Of a stretch of 52,601 nucleotides of DNA, positions 33,876 through 48,237 are shown in pieces. The DNA comes from Didymodactylos carnosus. Its lineage: Eukaryota > Rotifera > Eurotatoria > Philodinida > Philodinidae. The DNA lies in the NCBI GenBank assembly GCA_905250885.1, contig CAJNOQ010000388.1:1-52601 (forward strand). The letters are read 5' to 3'. The translations under genes were made by a program, and so were the position numbers. How positions within the stretch are numbered: position 1 is the stretch's first letter; each line of letters begins with the position of its first letter. The notes under the pieces were generated by a model that did no database searches, was not told where the DNA came from, and was given only the letters and a program-made list of their open reading frames with translations.

Positions 33876-36800
33876 TTACAAAGTTTTGTCTGTTTTTAAA
33901 ACTTTGTTTAAGAATATTTTTCGTAAATGTTCGGGTGCTGTTACCGCGTCACATTGTGGACAAAGTTTTTTTTCTTTAAGACATTTCATCCAACATTCTT
34001 CACAATTTATATGCCAACAAACAGTGGAAACACATGGTTTTACACATGATTCCTTTGAAAAAAGACAAAAATAAATTAATGAAATTCATAATTTAGTCAA
34101 GATAAAAAATTTTGTATGAAAAAAAAAAGAAATAGACCATTGTCTTGTACTTACTAAGCAAACAAGACATTTAGGTGGATCAATTTCATTTATTTCAGGT
34201 GTTTTTGGAGAGCGTTGAAAACTAAAAGATGAGAGAGAATGAACATAGAATTTTTATTTTTTAATTCTAATGTGTAAAATTACTACCTTAGATCACTGTT
34301 AAACGATTCTTGACATCGATTACTTGTATCACTAGAATATTTTCAAATTAAATATGATTAATAAGAAGATTTGTTTATCAATTTCATGTTACCTTTGATT
34401 TGGGGAAGATAATTCTTGTGCACCGCCACCTCCACTTGATGATCCTAATGAAGTAGAAGATGTGGTTGCTTTAATTCGTTTACACGCTCGTTCATTGATG
34501 ATGTCATTCTCTGTATCTGTATCAACAACATTAATATCAGTCTCTTCTGTTTCAGTAGGAGGAATAATTAAATTATTATAACCATTCATAACTAGAAAAT
34601 ACAAAAGATGTATTATTTTGATGATATTCAATATTTTCTATCTTGAAATAATCGTCATTTGGATGGAAATAGAAGGGAATGTTGTTTTCTGAGGATTTTA
34701 TCAAATAATCAGAATAAACATGTAGTAAATAATCTTTTGCATATTACCGTGTGAGAGATTAGCAGCTACTTGGCTGGCTTGTAAAGCTAATGCACGATTC
34801 ATACACTCCATTGGTAGTCGTTGATTCATTGTAGCTGCTGTTGCCGCTGCAGCAAGATGTTCTCTCTATTGTACAAAATAGAAATACCAATAATTGTTTA
34901 AATGCATAAAAATTAAGAATATTCAATACCTTTTTTGAACATTGTTGAACATGTGTATAAAAAAATTCTTCATCATTATTAGTTGTTACTGTTTGATAAC
35001 AAATTGGACAATTTCTAGTTTCACGACTACCTCTTCGATGAAGTAGTTTTGCTAAATATAAATTATATTACATAGATTATAGAAAATAGATAGAATAAAA
35101 ATATTAATCATATGTTCTACTCTTACCATTAAGTCTTTGCTGTCGACTTGTACGTACTCTTAAATAAGTCTAAATAGGAAAATGATGAGAAATTATAAAT
35201 AAAAATTATTATTAAATTATTATAATTCTTACTTCATAACGTGTTTTACATGTTTGATCAATATTGTTAATATTATTCTCTTGTAAAACCTATAAGTGTG
35301 AAAAATGACTGGTTGATTGTTTTTTAAATCGAAAATCTCTTATCGATTTATATAGTCTAATGATATCATACGTCTATCTATTGTGATTTATTTACATATA
35401 CATATAGACAAAAAGAAGATGATTTCTTACTAAATAATAATCTCTAATATGTTTCATACAATATATACACAGTTTAAGTTATAGAATGCATGAATGATAA
35501 GAAACTATTATCATGTTTAACACACAAAGTGTTTATATATTTGACATGATTAATGGAATAACGCGTGGTTGACTGACTGAGTTCCATATGTAACAGAAAC
35601 AAATGTGAGAATTTAAAAAATATATAGAAAAATATGTAATATTAAGTATATTTTCTCAAAAATCTCAATATAGACATAAACACATACGTATGGTTAAAAA
35701 AAATATGTTATCTTACTTTATTTGGTAAATGATGATCGCCTCCATTTGAATTTGTACGATATTTTGAATGTCTATAAATTTAATTTTATATTTAAATTTT
35801 ATATAGTCGAATAGAACAAGATTCTTTATTACCTTGCACATCTTTCCATGGCTTCTAATTCTAATTGAATATGTGTAGCAATATCTGAACTATGTAGCGA
35901 AACGTTACATATCGGACATAGTGGATTGTGTAAATCAAATGCTGAACGACATCGATTTTCTAAAAGAAAATATTTATTATATCTACAGCAGATTGAATAT
36001 TAAAATAAAGATGAGTATCACTCATGTTTATAAGGAATAACAACATATATCGAGAGTATTAGGAACTGTGTTGATTTCATAGAATATTGTTCTACAAAAC
36101 TGTTAGCAATTCTCAAGAGAAATGACTGTTTATTCTCATCAACGAGACAATAAAAAAAAAAGGTATAAAATCAAATGTAGAATGATTTATGAAAAATACC
36201 ATATGAATGTCATCTAAGTATAAGTAAAATACATTGAATGATTACATTTTATATTCAATACAAGGTAAATCTTATTTGATTGTCACAAATTTGAAGAGTG
36301 ATCATTCTCATAATAATTCAAGTTCAAATATTTTCAAAAAAAATTTATTTTCTATTAGAATATTTGTATACTTTGTTTAAGGAAGTAGTTCACGCCATAT
36401 ATAAATTTTTATATTATTATTAGCGAATCATTTTTTACATCTGTCTAGAAAAATTTAAGCAACGCCCAATGACAATTAGAATCATAAATCACTATCGTTA
36501 TATCGATGGTATACGAAAGAAAAGTGAAATGTAACATAGTCTCTAAACGATCTCATCGTTTATATTGTATACATATAGAAGTAGAGATTGACGACCTATG
36601 AGCAAATATTCGAAATAGTCGTCATTATTATTATTATTATCATATAACATAAAAAATTCCCTCAAGTATCGATGTATATGAAAAAAGATAAAAAAAAAAA
36701 ACGGGTTACAATTACTAAAAAAAAAAATAGACGAGCGTATGGTCATTATTTGATGAATATGTTTCCTTCTTTTTTTTTTTTTTTATTGAAAAATGAAAGT

Positions 36801-39800
36801 GATGTGTCGAATAGTTTTTATTGCTCACTCACTTGGCTTCAAAATAAGAAATAAAAAGAATTTCTAATTACTGTATCATTGCATGATAAGAAGGTATACA
36901 CCATATGTTTACAAACTCATCAAACTATGCTTATATATATATCGAGTCAATTTTTGGAAGATAAAAAGAAACAAAACAATATTGTTCAGTTTTTAATTAA
37001 TTTCTAGCCATCATTCTATTTATTCATTCTTTCACACAAAAAGCAATTTTTTAAATGATGAAAAATTTTCTAGTGTTAAAGATGTTGTTCATTTTACAAT
37101 ATATTTACTCAAAGTATATCGACTATAATATAGAAATATCGTCTAGAGCCAAAAGATATTTGGAAAATATTCAATTTGGTAAAGTGGAAAATATATGTTT
37201 TCAGCTGTTGATATTTGTTTCACCAGAATTCACCTGTTAATCGAGATAATAATCAGTAAAAATACAATGTTATTAGTTATGTACACTCTTTTCTTTCTCT
37301 ATCTCTCTTGGTATTTACTTGTTACTCTTGTGTATAAACAAATAATAGTTGTAAGGCAAAAAAAATATTTGTAAGAGAAAAAATCAAGTATAGTTACAAG
37401 ATTTGTTTAATAAGCTTGTTAATAACTTGAATACATCTTTATTGAACATATTTTTTATTATATTCCCATTTTGGTTCGTTAAGTACATCGACACATGCCA
37501 ATATACAATATATAAGTACCCGTTAGCTAAACATTATCATATTCTATTTAAAATCGTCTCTCCCCAATGAGCAATCATATTTTTATAATAAAACAAATGT
37601 TGATTGAGCTTAGTCACAATGACACATACAAACGAAACAATAATAAGTGTTGATTGAGAGTTTCTAGGGAAAGTTGACGGCTGACGTTTTCACCAAAACA
37701 AAAAACAAAAAAAAAAGAAAATAATTAACATATTCAGTCGTTCTTTTTGATCATAAGTACAAGATATTACTATTTTATATATTTTTTTTCTCTTCTATTA
37801 TTTAGTGCATATTACACCTGGACTGTTATGGTATATTTAGTAGAATTTTTTCTTTCCTTCTATGATTTTGAATGAGCAAAATTATTTATTGAGCCACTTT
37901 TTGAAAGCTGTCTCCTATTAAATATCGATCGATCAATCAATCGGTCTATGTTTGATGTTAAAACATATTGTTTCAAATTAAAACAATTTGTTTCGCTTTT
38001 ATTTATGCATGATTTTAGACTTTTAGACTTTTTTTTTCTTTTTACATATTTAATATTATGGCAATAGCATTGATTATTTCCTTAACATTCCTTTGTTTCA
38101 TATAGTTCACAATGTTCCACAAGTTTCAGACGACATGTACAACTCAACAGATAAAATGTTTAACTAAATTTTTTAGTTGTTTGATTAATTTATACCTCTC
38201 ACACTGGTCAGATAGGTGTTAAAATGCCCACGTTTCTCACATCATTAGACATATAAATGGATCATTTTCTTTCTAATATGAAGTGTTAACAAACATATTT
38301 ACGAGCAAAAAACTATATATTGGTAAAATACTGCACATTCTAATTAAAATAAAACAACAGACCAATGAATGATTTGAATAAAGTGATAATAGTATTTTCT
38401 TTTCTTGAGATGAAATTGAGCAGGAAAAGTAATATACTGGAGACTTTTTTTTAAAACGATTTATTTCACCGTTTTCATGTAGGATACAGAAGACGTTTTT
38501 AAACTTGAATCTAAGCTAACTCAATCTTATAATGATCAAATCGTAAAACAATTTTTCTCAGAAAAAAATTCTCAGTATACGATGTTTTAACACTGACGGA
38601 AACAAACCACAAGTTGTCGCTGCCCTCTATTGTAATCAGATCGTTTGTGATGATGAATATCGATTTTGTTTTTGTAGGTTATACAATTAATTGACAATTG
38701 CAAGATACAACTGAACTATTAGTGATAAATGGTCACTGACAGTTATCAAAGGAGTTCTAACTAATTTCATACTATTTCTAAGGAAACTCAAAGGCTATGG
38801 TTATCAATCTTAGCCATTATTCTCTTATTTTTCTAAAAATATCTTCATTTAAGATTAAGATTCATCCTTCTATTCATTCTTGTACTTGTAAAATATCTAA
38901 ACGGTGTAAATTCATGTTTACTTGTTAAGTTCTCATTTCACTTCCCATCTTGCAAAGTGATCATCATTGTATTTAATTAACTGATGAAGAAAAAGACGAA
39001 GAAGAAGGGTGGAGTAGGTTACTAACATCCTCACTCTAAACGAATAACAACGAAAAATTTGTTCCGTTTAAATTTTTATCACCATTTTTTTCCGTAATGT
39101 ACTGTTAGATATATATAGACAAAAACAATCAAGGAAATGTGTTACAGCAGGAAGCTCATAAATGATTTTTTTCACTCTCCCTTTCTCAGACACCTGATGT
39201 GTGCAATTTAAAATTAAAAATAATGCTGTATGGTGGTTGTTTTTCTTTCGAAGACGCGCAATATGAGTGACGTATATACACTTGTCCAAAATGTTAAAAC
39301 AAGTTATACTCTATCAAACAGTGGTAGTAAGCGCCATGAATAAGTCGTCGATTACAACGAAACAATAACAACTATTGTGTAATTTAAATATATTTCGTTG
39401 ATATGCTTTACGCTTCATCGATAATACTTTTACACATTCTCATTTATGTTAGTGGATGTGAATATAGTAGCAACAGACTTTAATAAAAACCTGAAGGATA
39501 GCGTGAGCCATGTTACCTAATAAATATGAAAATTTGTAAATGTATTAGCTAGTCAAAATCTTTTCATAACAATAATTTGAATTGAAAATTTTCAAAACAT
39601 ATTTTAATGTTATTCTAGCACTGAAATATAGTTCTGATATCCTATAAAAGCGGTACATCATATAGAGTTTGTTAACACTTTTCTTTAGATGATCATATAG
39701 ATAGTCGATTCAACTAGTAACTAACTAATACAATTTAAAATAGACAAATTTCTTATAAAGTTATAGATAAACTTCAAATTTGATTTCATCCAATTACGAC

Positions 39801-40542
39801 CAAAAAAATTTAACAACAATATGAACAGTTGTTTTCAAAAACAAAAATAGAAATTGTCATAATTGTCTGTAGAAGTGCTAAGATTGTATTACAAGACATA
39901 TTGTGTGTATCGCTGATCTTTCTATCTCATTCACTTTCGGTAATATTTAAAACAACTAGGTGACAAAAAAAAATAAAACATGTTTCTTTACGTACCAGAA
40001 TATTTTCCAAAGCTATCGTCACTCGATCGTTCTGATGGTGTATCACATCGATTTTCATCGCATCCATTCACTTGTGATATTTCTCCACGTTCACTCTTTG
40101 GAGTTAAATGATTATCACAATCGACTGTTGTATCACGTTTAAATTTTTTTGCCGGTACAAATGCAGATTCTGATGTTGATGAGGATGAGGAGGATGAAAG
40201 TAATGATGCTGAATTTGTTGTAGATGTATTAATCAATGGTCGAAAAGCATTTACATAGGGATATGTATGATGAAGTAATGTGTTGAAAAAATGATTTGCT
40301 GCTGCTGGAGTATGATATCTCATGTCCGGTTGAATAAGTGTATTAACACTGAATGCGCCATTAAACGCTGCAACAGCGGCTGCCATCGATTTTTCCGATC
40401 CAGTGGAAGAATTTGTATTGTTGACTAATCCATTTGTTCGAACATTTCTAAAAGCGGTTGTCATATCAAATGTTGAATGATGTTCACCGTAATTACGAGA
40501 GGATAGTGATGGTTGAACTACTGGTGGCCACATATGATACAT
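33876..40542 (-). CDS. RNF220: RNF220, RING E3 ubiquitin ligase
   Basis: Eleven exons (40542-39996, 35959-35833, 35771-35717, 35289-35233, 35169-35127, 35051-34930, 34865-34748, 34591-34393, 34331-34287, 34221-34155, 34052-33876) give 518 residues; human is 566. Known: RNF220 ubiquitinates nuclear regulators such as Sin3B and GLI proteins and tunes Wnt and Hedgehog signalling. Seen: the conserved N-terminal NAFRPL and SAFVPAKKFKR; a CPIC..H finger (C197, C200); a C2HC finger (C291, C294, H310, C314); the RIKAT motif; and a C-terminal RING C456-C459-C472-H474-C477-C480-C491-C494 in perfect C3HC4 spacing, with CWHINCEECW and LCPQC. The N-terminal segment has an Ala run and Ser runs. Intron 1 is about 4 kb while most others are 55-130 bp. 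The true start could lie in an upstream exon, because the reading frame stays open before the ATG. Confidence 0.95.
35960..39995 (-). other. RNF220 intron 1, about 4 kb
   Basis: Unusually long intron for this locus. AT-rich, with poly-A/T runs. A plus-strand stretch near 38530-38690 is less AT-rich and open in two frames, but it has no recognisable domain. No RNA gene or element with clear inverted ends was seen. Confidence 0.6.
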
Positions 40543-43500
40543 AATAGTTGGTACGTTTATCTCCTGTACATTTGTATTGTATGAAAAAAATACAAAATAA
40601 TGGAGTATACTAAATGCAAAGAGAAATTATATAATGGTGATTGAACACATATTAATGATAAAAGAGACTCACACAAGTAAAAAATAAAATGACCAATTGA
40701 TGGTGTGTATAGAATTTACTTCTTTTTTCTTTTCTTTTCAGCTAGATCTCATTAACTTTTGGGTGAGTCGTTTGATTTGTTAGTTTATCTTTAGTTGATC
40801 AGTTAAATTTAGTCTATATGCTATTCGATTGTGAAAAGAATTGGTTGGACGACGACGCAGAAAAGAAGAAAAAAAAAGAGAAACATTGAATTTTTTCAAG
40901 TTAATTTGTGATTGGTTTACATCAAAGTGTATAAACGAATTATTAACTAGAAAGAGAAACAAGAAAAAAAACTTGTTCATATTATTCCAATTTTCTCACA
41001 TATACATCCAACAGTAAACATAATGTGCGTGACGGCGAAATACATATTCATTCATCCATTTCTAAGGCTTCATAAATATTTTTTCTGCTTGTATAGGTCG
41101 ACATTTGATTTTCTCTCTCTGTCTCTCTCTGCTTTTTTCTCGATGTCTATATTGACTGTCAAGCTCTCTCTAAGTATATTCTTTTTCTTTCTAGTTGACT
41201 TCAGAGAAGCTCGTTTACTCGACAACAGCAGCAGTAACACACATCTCGTTGCTGACTACTCACATTACTCTTCTTCTTCTTCTATCTTTTTCCCTCGGCT
41301 TTCTCTCTTCTTCTTCAATAATAGAAAGTTATTATAGCTTCACCCCCACATCGTTCTAAAATAACTACTATTTATCGATGTCAGAGGTTTTTTTTTCTTT
41401 TTTCATGCCTTTGTCCAATAAAGAACATAGTGCTTAATAAACGAGTTTCTAATTGGTCGTAAAAGAAAACTATGCATTCTTGAGGCAATCTAGATACACA
41501 GAAACGGAAAAAAACTGTCTATGTATATGTACCGAAAAATCAACCATAAACTAAAAAATAATCGACAAGAAACATATTATGATGACGAAATACAGTATAA
41601 CATGAAGCATTACATAGTTTGTCATGTCACTCATATATGATAAACATATGCGTAGACATCTTTCTTATATAATTAAGTAACCACAAAGAATGGTAAAGAA
41701 AATAATAAGAACAACAAAGATATTGACTCCAACTATATTAAATTTACCAATATGCTCAAGACACATTCGAGAGACAAAAATTATAGAAATTTTAAATAAT
41801 TAAAATTAAAATAACATCACCATGCCATAGAATATTTTAAAATTGACAAAAGAAGATTATTTTTACGACATTTTCATGAGCCATCGGCCCCTCCCCGTTC
41901 CCAAAAATCACTATTAACTGCCCTCAAAAGTAAATTGTATATCAAAACTGATCACAATGTCAGAAAAGGCTTTTGTCTTGATCACATAAAATGTAAGGCA
42001 ACTTTTCATCTAAATTTCTTCTCTGATTAAATTGATAAACTTTACAATAAACAATCGAATATATTTCGATATTGTTCGTTCAATTTTCTTGCATAATTGA
42101 ATAGTGAGAATTTTGAGAATCTAAAAAAATTAAATTCAGTTTTTTTGGTGTCAAATCTTATAATAGATATATATAATAGAAGTTTGAATGGTCGTTTATG
42201 TAACAAACAAACATTTACTCAACGATATATAAATATATACAAAAGAAAAAGAGAAGAAAAGTCGTTTATTATTCGCCGAACACACGCACGTCATGGTATC
42301 TATATAATCAAAAAATATATATAAAGAAGAACATGATCGATGGGTTTTTATTATTTAAAATTAGGTTCGAATGATTCGTATTGACGAGCACTTGATTGCT
42401 CAATAGTCAAAAATTAGAATTTAATGAGCATGAAACACTTATTAAACGTATTGATTATAAGTTTCTTCTTTTTCTATTTTCTCAATCTAAATCATAATAT
42501 ATGTTTCTCTTCTTATTTCTTTTTTCTTCTTCTTCTTCTCCAAGTGAAATAGAATAAACAACGCAGTTGAAAATGATAAGTACAACTTAAAATTGATTTT
42601 TTTTACTTCTACGTAATAATTACAAGGAACATTGACATATAAAAGTGTTTGATTGACAATGAAACATGAATAAATTATAAAAATTGTCGCATAAAATGTA
42701 CAGTGAATAATTCATACTTGAAATTTGGACGTAACTGGATGATTGATGGTTAGAGACAAATTTTAAAGCAGTTCGAAGATACGACTTTTAAGTAAAAGAA
42801 AGTAGAAGATTCTTTTTTCTCAAAAAAAAAACGGGTTCTGATCAAAGAATGAAGATATTTGTTGTTGTTGTTTTTTACTGCTGTGGAGCAGAGACATATT
42901 ACTAGATTTAAAATAAGCACATTTTTGAATTCATATTGAGAAAGTGTCCTTATTTTTAAATATTGAATAAACAAAATTGAGCAACAAAATGATGAAATCA
43001 TTTCATAAGATGTTTTATAGTTTGATTTGATGACAGTACGATATTTTAATAGTAGAGTAACTTACTCATTGTTTATTTTGTTTCATTTGCTTGTTCTGTG
43101 ATTGACAAACACGTTAAAGTTTTTTCTTTCTTTTTTTAAATACTTAACCATATACACTCTGCCACTGTCTTCATAAGTTAATGTCTTTTTGAACTTCCTT
43201 TCACGAATATCAGGCTCCAGATGCATTTTAGGGACATTTAAATAAATATTAAGATGACTTTTCTTCTTCTATGGCTATTCTTCATGTGTAAAAAACATGT
43301 TTCATGGCATACTTCATTTAATCAGAATATAATAAAAGAAAACACGCTTACAGTAGACATAAAATATCTGTTATTGCTTTTTTTTTTTTTTTTTTTGTTG
43401 CTTTTCGATAAGTTGACGTTTGAATTATTCTCTTAAAATTGTGTCTATTCTATATCTTTCAGAAACTTTAACCTATCAAAGATAAAAGAAAATTGAATAA

Positions 43501-45354
43501 TATTAAACCTAACGTTTATCAAAGGATGGTCTCTCTTCATTGAGTTCTATATAGTTCAAAGTTCTGTATAGACAATAAAAATTAAACCCCATAACACTTA
43601 TGTTGCGGTGTTTTCTCTCATTGTAAAATGGCTCATTGAAAATCGTTCAACGCTAACTTTTTCATGTTAAGTGATGCAGTCGACAATTCTGATAGAGAGA
43701 TAGTTTTTAGTTTTGTTCAATTGAATATGTTATTTCTTATTTTTTCAAAAGCAATATTTTGTCTTCTTTTTTCTTTTTCTTTTTTGAATATTTCATCACT
43801 TAAACATTTTTTTTTCTTTCTTTCTTTCTCTCTTTCAAAATTGTCGGTCCTATTATTAACCAATCAAAAAACAAATTGAGTGTTAATGAACGCTATATTA
43901 GACTGTCATTCCTAAAAATTATAAACACAACAATATACCGGAAATAATACTAACTATTATAATCAAAAAATTGTTTGCCGACAACGCATCATCTTCAACA
44001 CAATGTTGAATTATTCAAAAACTTTTTTTCTATATGACAATATCTGAAACGTATGATCTTTTTACAGTCTGAATCAAACATGTGTTCTCCTCTATTTATC
44101 TGTTGATCAATGAGAATATGTGAAGACAGGTATAAATAATTGAAAACTTGTAAATGTAGGAAAATAATTGAATAAAAATAATTGTGATCTGTTATTATTT
44201 GAATGACATTCATCCTATAATTGATCTTGAATTAATGAGGTTTATATGCACACACACATATACAAAGATATCGGAAAAAATTGAAAACTCATAAACATGA
44301 AATGAGATTGTGTGAATGTCAAAAATTTTTCAAAGATATATTTTGTGGTTGTCTTAATCAATACTAGACCATACTAAAAAATTAGTAAGCGTTGTGTTTG
44401 TAGACAATCATCTGTCTACAAGATCAAAAAAATAAAAACGACGTTTGTTTGTACATAATAATCATCAGCATAGCACTTGCAATTCGTTCGGTATCGTTTC
44501 ATATATTTTCGGTTGTTTATAACAAAAGTATGTATTATTAGCAGAGAAAAAAAACGAAGAAGAAATGTGTATGTGTGTGGTCTGATAAATGTAGGCAATA
44601 ACAGAGGGCCATTTATATTGTCATTAATTTTGCGTTGTGTAGCAATTATTGGACGATAATCAAAGACATTTATGAACTTTCAATGCCACATAAAAACAAC
44701 AAATAACGTACTAAATAGTTAGAAGAACTATAGTAGTAATAGCAGAAGAAGAAAATAGTTCGATGATGTGTTACTCTGTGATGGTATCAGACTGAATAAA
44801 CGACTACAAATAGAAGAAAAAAAAATGTGTGCCTAACTACAAAAATGCCGCTAAGCAATAAAAACTATTCGCATCTCTAACTTGCATGATAACAACCTTA
44901 AATTCGCAAATAATAGAAGAATAATTTCTGGAATTTGAGTCTTATTGGGAATCGGGAAAAAAAATGATGTACATTTATTAGACGATACTAACAACCAAAA
45001 ATAATATTTATTCAAAATCATTACTTTTAAGTAGTCATCTCTTACCTTAACAAATAAAAAATATACGACTATCGATCTTCTGATTTTAGACAAGAAAATC
45101 GAGAAATGTGAAAGTTGAATGTCACTAAAAGAATTGAATAACAAACTATAGTCATATATAGAGATGTAAATCCACTGCTGTCGCCAATCAGTTTGTTTTG
45201 AAAATCCTACATCGTTGCCACCTATTCAAAATACTATAAGTAAAATTGTTTTGACGAAGATGACAAGCAAGTAATCGGCTAATGTCATCAGCCATATCCC
45301 AGCACAGTGTCGACTATTATAAAATAATCAGAAGGTAAGTAATTAAGAAAAGAA

Positions 45355-45990
45355 ACATATCCAGACAAAAATCTATACCGTTGATAACAAAAGTGGGTTG
45401 CTACGTAGATCGATTTCATAGAATTGTAAATGACGATTTACAATCAAATGTGGTCGTATTTCATGTAGACGTTGTTATATACAACCGTTGTAAAAAGTCG
45501 TACACGATTGTAAACGGTCAGAAACGTTTTCTTTACGGTCGTCGTATACGACAAAGTATTACGTCAGCATTAGAGGTCCGTGAGACGATTCCGGTCCCGC
45601 GGGACTTTTTACGGAACCGGAACCAGATTTTTTTGAAAATAGTCTTTCATGAAGCATAAAAATTTCTTAATTTCTGTAGCCTTTTGGCACTAGTTTTTGC
45701 AAGAAAGAACTCACACAAAATTCTAAAACTCTTCAATTAATAATCTCAATAGTGCTATTTTTGAAGTCAGTGTCGGGCCGATATACTTTGTTCAAAGTTC
45801 AAATGTTTGTGAAAACAGCTAGAGAAACAAGTCTGCGGGACCGGAACTAAAAAAATTTGGTTCTGCAGACCTGTAATCTGCATGTATACGATGATTTACG
45901 ATCAGATACGGTCGTTTACTACCTCATTGTGACCGTAAACCGATTGTAAATAGGCGTTTACAACGGTCGTTTTCGTTAGCCTGGATATGT
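45355..45990. mobile_element. Inverted-repeat element with a second element nested inside
   Basis: The outer ends are perfect 10-bp inverted repeats ACATATCCAG (45355-45364, complement 45981-45990). Subterminal zones are rich in repeated CGATTGTAAA and GGTCGT motifs in both orientations. Inside, about 45570-45885 has its own inverted ends (AGGTCCGTGAG versus AGGTCTGCAGA, sharing TTCCGGTCCCGC). The nested copy is GC-rich at its ends and AT-rich within. No protein is encoded. Confidence 0.65.
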
Positions 45991-46218
45991 ATTTCCTTTA
46001 TAGTTAGATGTCGCAAGTTGTCGTTATATTAAGGGTACCCCTCCCCTCTTTTTGGGCTTTCCGTAGAAATGCCGTGAAATAAAAACTAAAAGTCGCTAGG
46101 GCTTCGCATTTTCAGAACTGATCGGAACTCAATGGAGCACTTTTTCGTTCTTGTTTCAAGTTTTCAAGTACTGCCGTTCACCAGTTTTTCAGAAAACTCG
46201 GTTTTTCATTGTGCAACA

Positions 46219-46509
46219 TTACGACCCCCCTTAAATTTCATCCGATTGCATTCAAAATTTTACCAGAGGTACTCAAGGTCATTCCGCAGAGCTAATTTTT
46301 CGGAAATTTTTTTCAGACCTTCCTGGTCGAGTTATAGGAAAAATACTGAAAAACGTCTCAAAAACCAAGCTTTTCAATTTTGGAAACCCTATAACTTGGT
46401 AAAGAAAAATCTAAAATAAAATTCCAAAAAAATAGCTTTGCAATAGGTCTTGAGCACCTCTGATAAAATTTTGAACGCGATCGGATGAAATTCAAGGAGG
46501 GTCGTTATG
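46219..46509. mobile_element. Foldback element with about 120-bp arms
   Basis: Arms 46219-46337 and 46389-46509 are imperfect inverted copies sharing ACGACCC.CCTT, AATTTCATCCGAT, TTCAAAATTTTA.CAGAGGT and GTTATAG, with a loop of about 50 bases. It is less AT-rich than the flanks; an open frame crossing it is not a gene. Confidence 0.75.
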
Positions 46510-47131
46510 CTCGATCGTCCCTTCCAGAGGACATCACCATAACTGCTAGAAAGTAACGCAGCGCTAAATCAAAATTTTTTCAATCGAATTTTTTTCCAGC
46601 GTAAGCTGACACTATATAAGCTAACGATTGCTCATAACAAAAAAAAGTTTTCATCAAGTCTACACAAAGGTATACATGTTTCAAGTTTGATTTGTATGAT
46701 CAGTTGCAGGGTGTAAAGGGTTAACTAAATGGGTTATACTTCCTTTATTTTTTCCATTTGTATACTACCGTTATTGTCAGATTATATTCCCTTTATTTTT
46801 GGCTGCAATGACACAGAACTTATCTCATGCAGTTTAAATTCAAGTTTTATATCCTTCTTTTTCTTTTATTTTAGAATATTATTCTATGTGAAAATCGACT
46901 ATTGAGAAAGAGAAATAGAGAAGTATTCATAGTATGTTTGAAAATAAACACAATTCGAATATGACAAACAAAAATAGATATAAAACAGAGTAAATTGGTC
47001 GGGTGAGATAATATTTAAAAATAAAACAAAAAAACAACGTAAATTTACAGAAATCTAACCAACAAATGTCAAGAAAAATAGAGTTTTGAAACACAAAAAA
47101 CAAAACAATCTGTTCAAGTTTTGCAAGAATT

Positions 47132-47167
47132 ATACGCACACACACACACACTCACACATACACACAG
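47132..47167. repeat. (CA)n microsatellite
   Basis: CA repeat with two interruptions (CTCACACATA). Confidence 0.9.
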
Positions 47168-48237
47168 AAAACAACGAGGAACATCTAAACTAAAACTTCA
47201 AATTTATAATTCTGATACACAATGAGAGATATACACCATCGAAACAACGTAGATCAAAATACACATACGAATAACGAAAAACTAATTAGAGATTTTTAAT
47301 TTTTCTATTTTAGACACAATGTAGTTGTTTGAACGACAGCGCATTCTACAAAGTTACTATTTTTACTCAACATATTATCGAATTGAATATTGCGCAACGA
47401 TTTCAAATGGGAGAAATTCAAAAGACAACAAGACATTGGAGTATCATAGATGTCATATCTAAGGAAGAAGTTATGCAATTCAAATGTACCAGAAACATTT
47501 GAATCAGACAGGACGAGAACACATATATAAAAATATAAAACAGTTGGTTGTTGCTATTTCCTAACCATACACGAGATGTAACATATACTTAAAATATGCA
47601 CTTAATCCCGATGATATTTTTGGTATAGTCGACGATATAAACTAAAAGCTTGTTTCTGATATTCATTACTAGTTCCCCTGTTTTATGGAAAAAGAAAAAC
47701 ATCATTAAAAAAAACGGTTAAGGAAAAAAAATCAGACGAGTAAATGTATGCTTTCAATCACTCTCAAACTTAGAGGAGCGGCATGATACAACAATTTTTA
47801 AACATATCAACAAGATGAAAAATATATGCATATGCATATGAGACTGATTGAGAGTACATTTTGAGTAATAGTCCGATTACGATGAGAGAAAAAGAAAAGT
47901 CTTTATTAGATAACGATACAATAAATTCAAAAATGGTGGTCAAGAGTACATCTACAAAAAATGAACTATATTCATACAAAAAGAAGAAACTGTTTGATAT
48001 AAGTAATATAAATTTGTTTACTTCTTTATAGAATCAATTTTTTGTGAACGAAGGAAAAACAACAAACATTTTATAACGGAAAGAAGCGGAATAATATCGG
48101 TGGAAAGATCCTAAAGGAAAAGAAATCATTCTTGTATTTACAGCACAAAGAGGGAGAGGGAGAAAGAACGACGTACGATCAAAAAAAGTAAAAATACACG
48201 ATACACTACAAATAATGAAAGCAAAACAAAAAGTTAA

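Larger units (their letters stand above)
40543..48237. other. Long intergenic region between SETD1 and RNF220
   Basis: About 7.7 kb. It contains the RNF220 upstream region with CT-rich tracts (about 41110-41310), a poly-T run (about 43378-43397), nested inverted-repeat elements (45355-45990), a foldback element (46219-46509) and a CA microsatellite (about 47132-47167). No coding region is supported; open frames are low-complexity. Confidence 0.5.

Noticed and set aside
41100-41340. CT-rich open frame upstream of RNF220
   Set aside because: Simple-sequence CT tracts produce long Ser/Leu/Phe frames; it is more likely part of the upstream regulatory region or a leader.
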